Of a stretch of DNA of 64,000 bases, positions 46,809-54,880 are shown piece by piece. The notes beneath the pieces were generated by a model. It was not told the DNA's origin. It ran no database searches and was given only the letters and a program-made list of their open reading frames with translations. Both the position numbers and the translations under genes were made by a program. Source of the DNA: Ilyomonas sp965277535 (GTDB taxonomy: Bacteria; Bacteroidota; Bacteroidia; Chitinophagales; Chitinophagaceae); the NCBI GenBank assembly GCA_965277535.1, contig OZ255825.1:558001-622000 (forward strand), read 5' to 3'. Position 1 is the stretch's first letter; every line of letters starts with the position of its first letter.

Positions 46809-48224
46809 TTATTTTAAGCTTTGATAAAGATGAATATATTGGTTAACGGCGTGTTCCCAGCTATTATCAATCCCCATCATGCGTTTGCGCATAGCACTTA
46901 GCTGTTCTTTGCGCTGATACACTTCAAAAGCTCTGCCAACCGACGTAACAATATCTTCTATATTGGCATGATTAAAACGAATGCCCCAGCCGCCGGGATC
47001 GCCCATGTCAATCACCGTATCCCGCAAACCGCCCGTGCTTCTTACCATTGGCACGGTGCCATATTTCATGCTGTACATCTGGTTTAATCCGCAGGGTTCA
47101 ACGCGACTTGGCATTAACAAAAAATCGGCTCCTGAATACATTAAATGACTCAGGCTTTCGTTGTAACCAATCATTGAGTTATAAGAACCAGGGAAGTAAT
47201 CGTTCAGTTGCTGTAACCGCCATTCAACGCTAGGCTCGCCGCTGCCAAGAATTAAAAAACCAACCCCGTTGCTGTATGCATACATAGATGATAAAATGGC
47301 ATCAGGCAAAACGTCGGCAGCCTTCTCTCCCACCAATCGTCCGATAAAAATAATCAGGGGTTTAGAAACGTCTAAACCAAACCTTGTACACAGTTCTTCT
47401 TTGTTTTTTTGTTTGCCTTCATCAACGTCTTCGATGCCGTAGTTGACTGGAAGAAACGCATCCGTTTCGGGATTCCAAACATCCGTATCAATCCCATTTA
47501 AAATACCTGAACATTTTCCCCGCTCATATTCAAAAAGAGCTTCGAGACCGTTCGAGTTCCAACGGAGTTCTTCCAAATAACTCCAGCTAACGGTGGTTAC
47601 TTTCCAAGCACATTTTACGGCAGATGCCAAAGGGTTGATGTCCTTCTTCCATTCCAGCAAACCGCTTTTCCATTCGTCAAAAGCTGGCAACAAATAACTT
47701 TGATTCCAACCCATCCAACCCTGGTATTGCGCATTGTGAATGGTAAGCACGGTTGGCACATTGGCCAGCATGTTGTAATGATAAGTATATTTAAAAATGA
47801 AAGGAAGCAAGCCTGCATGATAATCGTGCACATGCACCACATCGGGGCGGTGCTGCCAATGGCTTAGCCAGTCGGCAACTGCAATTTGAAATCCAACAAA
47901 CCGTTGTGTGTCATCGGCATAACCATAAATATTTTCACGGTCGAGCAAGCCATTAATATCTACCAAAAACAAATTAAAGCCCAGCTTGTCTGTGCTCTCT
48001 TTGATGATGGTATAATCGAAGTACCAGTTGCCCATTTGGGCGCGTCCTTTAAAATCAACCGTCCATTCGTTTTGGTAAAGGAATTTGGTTTTATACATAG
48101 GCATTACCACTTTGGCAATATGTCCCATTTTGTTTTGATACTTTGGCAAGGCGCCCACCACATCACCCAAGCCACCCGCTTTTGCCACCGGATAACATTC
48201 TGCCGATACATGAAGTATTTCCAT
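46809..48224 (-). CDS. glgA: Glycogen synthase (ADP-glucose)
   Basis: The protein has 471 residues from the ATG at 48224 (MEILHVSAECYPVAKAGGLGDV); 19 upstream codons remain open but lack the conserved start. KAGGLGD is the ADP-glucose contact, and MPSRVEPCGLNQMYSMKYGT is the C-terminal GT5 motif. It elongates alpha-1,4 glucan. It pairs with glgC, and malQ at 59.8-63.2 kb would act on the same polymer. Confidence 0.95.
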   Translation of the reverse strand: MEILHVSAECYPVAKAGGLGDVVGALPKYQNKMGHIAKVVMPMYKTKFLYQNEWTVDFKGRAQMGNWYFDYTIIKESTDKLGFNLFLVDINGLLDRENIYGYADDTQRFVGFQIAVADWLSHWQHRPDVVHVHDYHAGLLPFIFKYTYHYNMLANVPTVLTIHNAQYQGWMGWNQSYLLPAFDEWKSGLLEWKKDINPLASAVKCAWKVTTVSWSYLEELRWNSNGLEALFEYERGKCSGILNGIDTDVWNPETDAFLPVNYGIEDVDEGKQKNKEELCTRFGLDVSKPLIIFIGRLVGEKAADVLPDAILSSMYAYSNGVGFLILGSGEPSVEWRLQQLNDYFPGSYNSMIGYNESLSHLMYSGADFLLMPSRVEPCGLNQMYSMKYGTVPMVRSTGGLRDTVIDMGDPGGWGIRFNHANIEDIVTSVGRAFEVYQRKEQLSAMRKRMMGIDNSWEHAVNQYIHLYQSLK

Positions 48225-48441
48225 AAAAGAATTTGGTTTTAATGGCTGCTCAAAAGTTGCGAATAGAAATGATATGAGCAAATAAAGATTAGAAAAGTTT
48301 GGGCGAAAGAAAAGATTGTGTTGTTAGGTTTGGTCTCGGGTTGAGTTGTTGAAATTGTACAATATAAGTTGTGTTCTATTAGTGAGAGTTTGTACATGAA
48401 TGAAATTGTTACTTCTTATTACTTTTGTATATTATTTTTTT

Positions 48442-49533
48442 ATGAACCCAGCTACTAATGATAACGCAATTCAGTTTGAAGCCATAAACTATAAGGGCAA
48501 CGACATTATCAAAGTTATTTTCGATTACAACAAAGAATGGAATGCAAAACTAAAAATAATGCCTGGCGCTACATGGAGCCAAACTTTGAAGTGCTGGCAT
48601 GTGCCTGATACCGAAGCCAACAGAGTAAAGTTTAAAATGCAGCTTAAAACAGCATCTTTAGAAATACTCAATAACCTGAGTGTAGACAACCAGCAACAGC
48701 TCCTCCTGTTTATACAGGAACTGCAGCTAAAAGCTTATAGCCATAGTACTATAGTTACTTACAGAAATGAATTTGCCCAATTGCTGATGACATTGAAGAA
48801 TGTGCCGGTAAGCACGCTTACCCCTCAACGGCTGCGTGATTATTTTGCATGGTGCCTTACTATAAAAAAATTGAGCGAAAACACAATACACAGCCGGTTG
48901 AATGCAGTGAAGTTTTACTTTGAGCAAGTATTGAGAGGAGAAAAGTTTTATTGGGACATACCACGACCAAAAAAGCCTTTGATTTTACCAAAAGTAATCA
49001 GTGAAGAAAAGCTGCTAAAAGGTTTACTTTCCATTGAAAACCTGAAACACAAAGCGTTGCTGTTTACAGCTTACAGTGCAGGTTTACGAGTGAGTGAAGT
49101 GGTAGCACTAAAGATTAGCGATATTGACAGCGACCGGATGCAGATACGAATTGAGCGTGGCAAGGGCAAAAAAGACAGGATGGGTACACTGGCGAATGCC
49201 ACTTTACAATTACTTCGCGAGTATGTGAAGGAATACAAACCAAAGCAGTTTTTGTTTGAAGGCAAAAATCCATCGGGACATTACACCACAAGAAGCGCTC
49301 AAGAGGTTTTTGCGGCGGCTTTTAAAAAGTTCAATTTACCACCAACGATTAGCTTTCACAGTTTGCGCCACAGTTATGCTACGCATTTATTAGAAAATGG
49401 AACTGATTTACGATATATTCAGGAATTGTTAGGGCATAACGACATTAAAACTACTCTCCGTTACACGCATGTAAGTAAAAAGCAATTGGATAAAATTGAA
49501 AGTCCGTTAGACAAGATACTGCGAAAACAATAA
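48442..49533 (+). CDS. Tyrosine recombinase next to the cassette array
   Basis: The protein has 363 residues from the ATG at 48442; the ATG at 48400 would add 14 hydrophobic residues and is unlikely. Residues 1-65 form a Bacteroidota-type extra N-terminal domain (FDYNKEWNAKLKIMPG, then WHVPD). A SAM-like core-binding domain (about 80-165) and the catalytic domain follow, with the full set of residues: Arg in SAGLRVSEV near 215, Lys in GKGKKDR, HSLRH near 306, LLGHND, and the nucleophile Tyr in LRYTHVS near 340. Between the GKGKKDR hairpin and HSLRH there are only about 60 residues. IntI integrases have about 110 there because of their extra helical insert, so this protein lacks the IntI mark. 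It reads toward the array, whose first boundary is 138 bases after its stop. Confidence 0.9.
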   Translation: MNPATNDNAIQFEAINYKGNDIIKVIFDYNKEWNAKLKIMPGATWSQTLKCWHVPDTEANRVKFKMQLKTASLEILNNLSVDNQQQLLLFIQELQLKAYSHSTIVTYRNEFAQLLMTLKNVPVSTLTPQRLRDYFAWCLTIKKLSENTIHSRLNAVKFYFEQVLRGEKFYWDIPRPKKPLILPKVISEEKLLKGLLSIENLKHKALLFTAYSAGLRVSEVVALKISDIDSDRMQIRIERGKGKKDRMGTLANATLQLLREYVKEYKPKQFLFEGKNPSGHYTTRSAQEVFAAAFKKFNLPPTISFHSLRHSYATHLLENGTDLRYIQELLGHNDIKTTLRYTHVSKKQLDKIESPLDKILRKQ

Positions 49534-49679
49534 AAATGCGCGGAAAGTTGTATTGGCGCGGATCTTTGGTTTTGCTCGTTTTTGTATTGTAATTGATTAT
49601 AAATTGATTATGCCAATTGTGCGCGGATTTGGTGGGATAAATAATAGCGTATATTTTTGAGTTGGCGGTAATTTTATAA
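49534..49679 (+). other. Candidate primary recombination site (attI-like)
   Basis: Between the recombinase stop and the first cassette there are three copies of GCGCGGA (49538-49544, 49556-49562, 49621-49627), striking in this AT-rich stretch. The junction box GTTGGCGGT is at 49671-49679, with cassette 1 starting after its first G. The repeats are placed where recombinase-binding repeats occur in attI sites. The assignment is by position and awaits test. Confidence 0.5.
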
Positions 49680-49851
49680 GACAAGACAAGACTTTACACT
49701 ATAATGAATTACTAATGTTCATATTTAAATCGACTAAGTATCATTAGGACTTACTATCCAAAGTCGGACAAGCAGAAAACCGACACCAAATAAAAAAGTA
49801 TGCACAGGTAAGCTGAAAACTGATTAGAGTAAGCACTTTAAAAAAATTAAA
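49680..49851 (+). promoter_or_regulatory. Leader of cassette 1
   Basis: The stretch is AT-rich and non-coding. TTTACACTATAATG near 49693-49706 contains a TATAAT-like box that could drive the first cassette. Nothing else is recognised. Confidence 0.3.
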
Positions 49852-50091
49852 ATGAAAAGATTTATTACGGTAAATGCTAAAGACATTGCCGAAATTAAAA
49901 AAGTAATTCGCAATGTTTCTATTGGAATTACCCTAAATCAAGCATATACATGGGTAAAAAGCGAATTGCAAAAGCATGGAATCGCTCATAATGACCAAAA
50001 TGCTAATCATCATAAAGACCTTCCCCATCAAGGAGGCTTTGTATCATTCTATCTTGATACTGACGGCAAATGGTATCAAGCTGAACATTAA
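49852..50091 (+). CDS. Cassette 1 gene a: hypothetical 79-residue protein
   Basis: The small soluble protein begins MKRFITVNAKDIAEIKKVI and ends HQGGFVSFYLDTDGKWYQAEH. No family is recognised. A helix-rich middle and a C-terminal beta pair are suggested by the pattern. It overlaps no other plausible gene and is followed after 25 bases by gene b, so the two may be one transcription unit within cassette 1. Confidence 0.6.
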   Translation: MKRFITVNAKDIAEIKKVIRNVSIGITLNQAYTWVKSELQKHGIAHNDQNANHHKDLPHQGGFVSFYLDTDGKWYQAEH

Positions 50092-50116
50092 TATTAACAA
50101 ATTAAATTTAAACGCA

Positions 50117-50623
50117 ATGGACAGTCAAAAACTATATTTCCGTATGAAATCGGAAAATGATTTCGCAGATATTCTAAAGACTTCTGTAAGAGAATGTGGT
50201 GTAAAAAATATCGAACATGCAGATAAATTACTCGATGCTTTTTTACAATGGTTTTCCTTAATACCTACTTTAAAACAGCACCAAAAACTACAGATGATTC
50301 GGGAAATTGACCCCGTTTGGCATGCTTTAATTTTAAATACAAAGTTTTATAGAAAGTTTTGCGAAAAATACATTGGTCATTTTGTTGACCACGACCCTAC
50401 AGACGTGGAAATAGAAGAAGGAAAAGAAGAATATGCCAGTTTCACTTTAAACCTTCTCGAAAAGAATTTTCCTACTAACATAAATAAATACTTATATTTT
50501 CTTGAAGAAGGTGCAACTTGTTGCACACAATCTGGAGCTTGTGGTGATAGTGGTGAGCATGGTGGCGGACATGAAGCTAGGGTTGGAAAGTTAGATACTA
50601 GACTTAAAGAATTAGTATGTTAG
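50117..50623 (+). CDS. Cassette 1 gene b: WH-motif protein with Cys/Gly/His-rich tail
   Basis: The protein has 168 residues from the ATG at 50117; the frame stays open 47 codons upstream, but those overlap gene a. Residues 60-95 contain DPVWHALILNT, then YRKFCEKYIGHFVDHDPT, a pattern seen in glycine-rich-domain proteins (D-x-x-W-H-x-x-I-L). The C-terminus is rich in Cys, Gly and His (CCTQSGACGDSGEHGGGHE), which could bind metal. The role is unknown. Confidence 0.65.
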   Translation: MDSQKLYFRMKSENDFADILKTSVRECGVKNIEHADKLLDAFLQWFSLIPTLKQHQKLQMIREIDPVWHALILNTKFYRKFCEKYIGHFVDHDPTDVEIEEGKEEYASFTLNLLEKNFPTNINKYLYFLEEGATCCTQSGACGDSGEHGGGHEARVGKLDTRLKELVC

Positions 50624-50641
50624 GGCTGGTGGACAAAAACT

Positions 50642-50839
50642 ACCGCCAACAAAAGTATTTGCAAAAGCAGGGCTGGACATTTGAGCAATCAGCTGTGTAC
50701 TGCTATCGTCAGCAGTTCGGGCTCGACGTTCAATGTTCAGCTTTGTTTTTAACTTCAACAAAATATTTTCAAATGTGCATTTGTACCGGGCTGGACGTTC
50801 AATGAATTCCCTGCCTTCGCAAATACTCGAACGTTAGGT
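50642..50839 (+). repeat. attC site 1
   Basis: Left box ACCGCCAAC (50642-50650) is the exact reverse complement of the start of cassette 1 (GTTGGCGGT, 49671-49679). Stem AGTATTTGC (50654-50662) pairs perfectly with GCAAATACT (50819-50827) and GCAGGG (50667-50672) with CCCTGC (50809-50814). The right box is GTTAGGT at 50833-50839. The 130-base centre contains two CGGGCTsGACGTTCAATG words. Confidence 0.85.
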
Positions 50840-50847
50840 GCAATTTT

Positions 50848-51393
50848 ATGCAAGACACAATTCAATTCAAGTACAATAAGGGTTTTGCTTACATCAGTGG
50901 GACAGGACTGTTATTGCTTAACTTATGGTTGATCATTATGACATATAATGACACAAGACCTGCGGATATCAAAGACAAACTTTATCTGTTTGACGGTGCT
51001 TTGATAATTATACTTATTGCATTCGTCGTAAAGCTTTTTATTCCTGCTATTAAGGGACAAGTAGCACTCGAACTAAACAGCGAAGGGATATTTGACAATG
51101 TCAGACACCGATATAGCAGTTGGGACAATGTAAAGGATATTAAATGGCAAAATTTTAAAAACTCGTCTGGTATGGCTATTTACCTTATTGATAAAAGCCT
51201 GTTCATTTATGACATGAGCTTTCTTCAAAAGACCTTGTATTATACTTTTGGATGGTGGTATAACACACCATTTTTAATTTTATTTCAATACATAGATGGT
51301 GACAATAAAGAGATATTCCAGACAGTTACAGCGTATTTTGAAAGACAAAAAACTGCACCTAACAGAAGTATTGGCGTTATGTCGGCGGACTAA
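50848..51393 (+). CDS. Cassette 2 gene: STM3941-like membrane protein
   Basis: The 181-residue protein has two membrane helices (about residues 16-35 and 49-68) and a soluble C-terminal half with SSWDNVKDIKW, as in the STM3941 family of unknown function. The start codon is only eight bases after the site 1 right box. The last 13 codons (TAPNRSIGVMSAD) lie within the left arm of attC site 2, so the protein end is encoded by the recombination site. Confidence 0.65.
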   Translation: MQDTIQFKYNKGFAYISGTGLLLLNLWLIIMTYNDTRPADIKDKLYLFDGALIIILIAFVVKLFIPAIKGQVALELNSEGIFDNVRHRYSSWDNVKDIKWQNFKNSSGMAIYLIDKSLFIYDMSFLQKTLYYTFGWWYNTPFLILFQYIDGDNKEIFQTVTAYFERQKTAPNRSIGVMSAD

Positions 51394-51556
51394 ACGCAGG
51401 TACTCATCATTACCTTTCTATCAGCTTTAGTTTCAGCTTGACATTATAAACCGAGTAACAGAATATGTTATCAACTTTTTTATCTTTACTCAACAATAGT
51501 TCGTGCTGACGTTTTTCAAATTCCGCCACAAACGCCAATACTAAATCGTTATTTTA
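51355..51556 (+). repeat. attC site 2
   Basis: Left box GCACCTAAC (51355-51363) is the exact reverse complement of the start of cassette 2 (GTTAGGTGC, 50833-50841). Stem AGTATTGGCGTT (51367-51378) pairs perfectly over 12 bp with AACGCCAATACT (51531-51542), and GGCGGA (51384-51389) with TCCGCC (51522-51527). The right box GTTATTTTA is at 51548-51556. Confidence 0.85.
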
Positions 51557-51563
51557 ACCCACT

Positions 51564-52286
51564 ATGAAACTCTCTACAAAATTTTTAATAACAATTTTAG
51601 GACTTGGACTTTTTTATTCGATTTACAAATTGTTTACAGGACAAGGCGGTGGCGGACTTGGTGATTTTTTTGACGGACTTGGTTACACTTCTCTTATTCT
51701 ATTTGTTGCCTCTTTGACAATAATTGTTTTTCATATCCGACAAATCAAAAAATACACAGACACATTTTTATTCTTATTACTTGGACTTCCAATGACAATT
51801 ATGGCAGCAAACGGGCTTGTTCATAATATTAATTACAATCGGACACCAGACTTAACAGCAAAGTATCCAAGACCTTTTAGCCAAAATATTTTTATAGCGG
51901 ACAGTTTACGGATTGCAATACAAGTTGACTCACTAATTGCGTTAAGAAACAGGCAGACTGGTGGAATCAAAGTTGTTTCTGCTTTTGTTGACACAATAAT
52001 ATATTCGCAATCAGGCAAAGAAATTTTTGTTGTTTATGCACAACAGTTTGAACCAAATCATTTGGGTAATGACTTAGACCCAGCATATCTTTCGGCAGAC
52101 GAGAAAGATAGTGTCTATTGGCATTTACAAGAAGGGACACCGAATGCTGAACAAATGAGTGGCAGCTACCACAATATCGCAGATTTAAAAAAAGCTGTAC
52201 GAAAGTTTTACTTTAATCAATATAGTTTTTTGGAGAGGGACAGTTTGAAAGAAAATTATTTTTGGAAACGAAAATTTAAACGGTAG
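51564..52286 (+). CDS. Cassette 3 gene: hypothetical three-helix membrane protein
   Basis: The 240-residue protein has three N-terminal membrane helices (about residues 6-24, 38-58 and 70-90), the first two separated by a Gly-rich GQGGGGLGD loop. A soluble domain of about 150 residues follows, rich in charged and aromatic residues. No family is recognised. The start is eight bases after the site 2 right box. Confidence 0.6.
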   Translation: MKLSTKFLITILGLGLFYSIYKLFTGQGGGGLGDFFDGLGYTSLILFVASLTIIVFHIRQIKKYTDTFLFLLLGLPMTIMAANGLVHNINYNRTPDLTAKYPRPFSQNIFIADSLRIAIQVDSLIALRNRQTGGIKVVSAFVDTIIYSQSGKEIFVVYAQQFEPNHLGNDLDPAYLSADEKDSVYWHLQEGTPNAEQMSGSYHNIADLKKAVRKFYFNQYSFLERDSLKENYFWKRKFKR

Positions 52287-52287
52287 A

Positions 52288-52480
52288 CAAAACAACAGCT
52301 TACATTAGGTTTGGCAATAGGCTGGCTGAAGGAATAACAATGAGCTGTAGTTCACTATCAGCAATAGTTCCGGGCTGAAGAATAAAAATCAGCTTTTTGT
52401 TGGTATCTTCATCTTTAGTTTTTCAATCGGCTGACGTTCGAGCGGAAAGTTCATTGAATACCAGCCCAACGCCAAGTTTT
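52288..52480 (+). repeat. attC site 3, left and main part (interrupted)
   Basis: Left box CAAAACAAC (52288-52296) complements the start of cassette 3 (GTTATTTTA) at seven of nine positions. TTGGC (52311-52315) pairs with GCCAA (52471-52475) and GGCTGG (52320-52325) with CCAGCC (52461-52466). The centre shares the 20-mer CTTTAGTTTTTCAATCGGCT (52413-52432) with site 4. The right box is missing here and is found beyond the IS element, at 53835. Confidence 0.7.
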
Positions 52481-52512
52481 CTATGATCCCACAAAATGAT
52501 TTTTTAGTTCGG

Positions 52513-53524
52513 TTATGCACCTATCCTTTGGTAGTTTTCCACATAAGGCCGCTGATCTCTTAGCACTGCAAATATTCTTAGCAGCAGTTTATTTCTGATT
52601 GCGTTTATCACACTCATTTTGTTTTTTCCTTCTAAAACTTTGCGCTCGTAATAAGCTTTAATTTCTTTATCCCAGCGAAGAGCGGACATGGCGCATAAAT
52701 GCAAAAGGCTTTTTAGTTTACGGTTGGCAAACGGACTTACACCTGGTTTAAAGCGAACGCTCGTTCCGGAACTTTTACTGAAAGGCACCACACCACAATA
52801 ACAGGCCAGTTGCTTTACATTTTCAAACATGGTAAATCCTTTTGTATACACATACAATGATGCTGCTGTTTGCAAACCAACTCCTTTGATACTACACATT
52901 AATTGAATGCTTTTATTGATGGTTTCTTCACTGCTGATATAAGATTGTATGGAAGCCTCAATCTTCTCTTTTGCTTTGTTAAGCCCTTTGATGGCCGGAA
53001 GTTGAAGCCGCTCTAATTCTGCAGCTTCTTTGCCACCATTACAACTCTTCATTTCTTCAATGGGAACGAGGAGCTGTGTGAGCGCATTCACAATCCGGTC
53101 GCGCTGTACGAGGTCATGTTCTTAAGTTTTGAAAGCTTTGTGTCCACTGGCTTCCAGAGCCGTGCACGATCAATAAAGCGCATGCAATATTCAGCGATCG
53201 TAATGGCAGAGGCTTTATCACCTGTTCCTCTTTGAAGGCCATACTGCGTTTTATTTTGATAGCCATCTCAACCCAAAGATTTGCTTTACGGTCTACCAAA
53301 AAGTCAATGATCCCGTTGGTATAAAGACCTGTATGCTCCATGCAAATCAAGGTCTCTGATAAAGTTACCTCGTGTGATTTGAGCCATTGTTCAAAAGACT
53401 TAAATCCTTCCCTTGTCTGGCTGAAACAATGGTGATGCAATACACCCGTTTCGGAGAAAAGAAGGGCAGCATCAAATGATTTTTTAGAGATATCAATCCC
53501 GGTAAATGCTTTAAATTTGTTCAT
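52513..53524 (-). pseudogene. IS110 transposase, two frameshifts
   Basis: The first segment, from the ATG at 53524, has the RuvC-like DEDD start (FTGIDISKKSFDA, then CMEHTGLYTNGIIDFL). Near 53240 the frame shifts to one reading RGTGDKASAITIAEYCMRF, and near 53120 it shifts again to DLVQRDRIVNALTQ. The third segment (52513 to about 53115) holds the transposase_20 domain with GVGLQTAASL and the catalytic-serine region SSGTSVRFKPGVSPFANRKL. The parts together are about 335 residues, normal for the family. The gene should be inactive. Confidence 0.85.
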
Positions 53525-53559
53525 AACATTTTCATTTAAACGATGAATAAAAGCCTGAA

Positions 53560-53699
53560 TTTTTTGAACAGTTATCAAGACCTTAATAATGGGTCGTGAG
53601 CCCTAATTTCTATTTGATTCTTTGTTCAAAAAAGCTACCGGAGATTAAAACTTGGCTTAGGTCTTTGGTCCTTGCCCTAACATAAAGCGCTCCGGTGGC
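53560..53699 (-). ncRNA. Candidate bridge RNA with target-binding and donor-binding loops
   Basis: Read on the minus strand, GCCACCGGAG/CTCCGGTAGC (53690-53699 with 53634-53643) closes an internal loop around an inner stem TTAGG/CCTAA. Its 3' side is GCCAAGTTTT, exactly complementary to the first 10 bases of flank next to the element (52471-52480), and its 5' side contains CTTTA, as in the opposite flank (CTTTAG). Immediately after it a perfect 11-bp stem TTTTTTGAACA/TGTTCAAAAAA (53623-53633 with 53560-53570) closes a second loop. Two adjacent loops upstream of an IS110 transposase match the known bridge RNA layout. Donor guides were not resolved. Confidence 0.6.
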
Positions 53700-53820
53700 C
53701 TTCAGGTTTTTTAAATTTAGTTATTCACTCTTTACTGTGTATTCACAAAAAAAACAAGTAACAAAAAAGAAAAAGTAATAATAATAGTAGTAATATCTTC
53801 AATAAAAGGTGTAAACAAAT

Positions 53821-53843
53821 CTAAAGGCCTTACCGTTGGCTGC
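53821..53843 (+). repeat. attC site 3, right end beyond the IS
   Basis: CTAAAGGCCTTACC is followed by the right box GTTGGCTGC (53835-53843). Its complement GCAGCC plus GCCAAC appears in the left box of site 4, which assigns this as the start of cassette 4. Confidence 0.65.
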
Positions 53844-53915
53844 TAAGCGACAGGGACTGCATGTAGGGTAAAGTTTTATTGGTATTTGCAACAGTGAACA
53901 GAATTAAAATCAAAC

Positions 53916-54452
53916 ATGAAAAAAAATAATTTTGGCAAGTTGCTGTTGCTTCTAAATTTAGCTCTTTGCTTTGTAGGAGTGGGACAGATTTGGCTGGTGC
54001 AAATGTCCTCGTATCCGCTTTGGGCATATGTAGGTGTAAAAGAACTTCATGATTATCACATTGCTTGGTGGCATAGCATCTGGATTCCAGTGTTTGTTCC
54101 AGCTTCCCTTTCTATAATATGCACAATTGGCTTGTTCTGGTTTCGACCTTTGATTGTGCCTCGAAAATTTATATGTAGTGCTATTGCTATAATATTCATT
54201 ACCTATGGCTTGACATTTTTTTGGTGGGCACCATTAATGGCACTAATCGGAGCAACACCTCAAGAGTTTAATGATGTATTAAATTGGGCATCTTGGTTAA
54301 ATACTTTAGGATTAAAAACCAAGTCTCAGGAACAATTGTATAATCTGCTTATTATTACTCATTGGTTACGTTTTGCTCTGCTTACTTCTTATGGCATCAT
54401 AATATTTTGGATTTCACTAATTGGTTTTGAAACTAAAAACCCAAATGTTTAG
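53916..54452 (+). CDS. Cassette 4 gene a: hypothetical four-helix membrane protein
   Basis: The 178-residue protein has four membrane helices (about residues 8-28, 52-75, 88-110 and 150-172) and conserved-looking aromatic and His residues (HDYHIAWWHS, then FFWWAPLMALIG). The layout recalls DUF1772/anthrone-oxygenase-like small membrane proteins, but the match is weak and I do not assign it. Five bases separate it from gene b. Confidence 0.65.
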   Translation: MKKNNFGKLLLLLNLALCFVGVGQIWLVQMSSYPLWAYVGVKELHDYHIAWWHSIWIPVFVPASLSIICTIGLFWFRPLIVPRKFICSAIAIIFITYGLTFFWWAPLMALIGATPQEFNDVLNWASWLNTLGLKTKSQEQLYNLLIITHWLRFALLTSYGIIIFWISLIGFETKNPNV

Positions 54453-54457
54453 ATTCG

Positions 54458-54859
54458 ATGGTAAAATTATTTTTTTGCGTAGTTCTTTTCAAAGCGCTTT
54501 TTTCAAACCCTGAAAAACTGGATGTTATTGTAAATAATATTCAAGTTGGAAAGGGTAACGTTGTAATTGAGATATACAACAACAATAAAGATTTTTTCAA
54601 AAAACCTACTACAACAAAAACAGTAAAGGCAACCCATCAAAACTTAGATTTTTCTTTTGACATTTCTGAAGGGATATATGCAGTAGCAGTCTATCAGGAC
54701 ATAAATGAAAACAAAAAATTAGACAAAGGATGGTTCAATATTCCTAAAGAACCTTATGGACTAAGTAATAATTACAGACCCCGTTTTTCTGCACCTACCT
54801 TTAATGATTGTAAGTTTAAGGTGACTCAACAAACGTCTGAAACAATATTATTAAAGTGA
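54458..54859 (+). CDS. Cassette 4 gene b: DUF2141 protein
   Basis: The 133-residue protein has a hydrophobic start of about 18 residues (possible signal). A single DUF2141 beta domain follows: GIYAVAVYQDINENKKLDKGWFNIPKEPYG is close to the family core (YAV-x-V-x-x-D-x-N-x-N), and the NNYRPRFSAPTF end is also typical. DUF2141 proteins are periplasmic and of unknown role. It forms a two-gene cassette with gene a. Confidence 0.8.
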   Translation: MVKLFFCVVLFKALFSNPEKLDVIVNNIQVGKGNVVIEIYNNNKDFFKKPTTTKTVKATHQNLDFSFDISEGIYAVAVYQDINENKKLDKGWFNIPKEPYGLSNNYRPRFSAPTFNDCKFKVTQQTSETILLK

Positions 54860-54880
54860 CATTTTAATTTATAAAAGTAG

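Larger units (their letters stand above)
52481..53820 (-). mobile_element. IS110-family element, decayed, inserted in attC site 3
   Basis: An element of about 1.34 kb is bounded by the same dinucleotide CT (52481-52482 and 53821-53822). Its transposase reads left and has about 30 non-coding bases behind it and about 300 in front, the layout of the IS110 subgroup rather than IS1111. The transposase is broken by two frameshifts. Removing the element rejoins GCCAAGTTTT to CTAAAGGCCTTACCGTTGGC and restores the right box of site 3. Confidence 0.75.

Noticed and set aside
48400..48441. Signal-peptide-like start of the recombinase
   Set aside because: Fourteen hydrophobic residues before a cytosolic DNA-binding enzyme make no sense; the next ATG at 48442 suits the family.
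52287..53835. Assignment of the insertion sequence to the IS1111-attC group
   Set aside because: The long non-coding part lies upstream of the transposase and no subterminal inverted repeats were seen, so the IS110 subgroup fits better.
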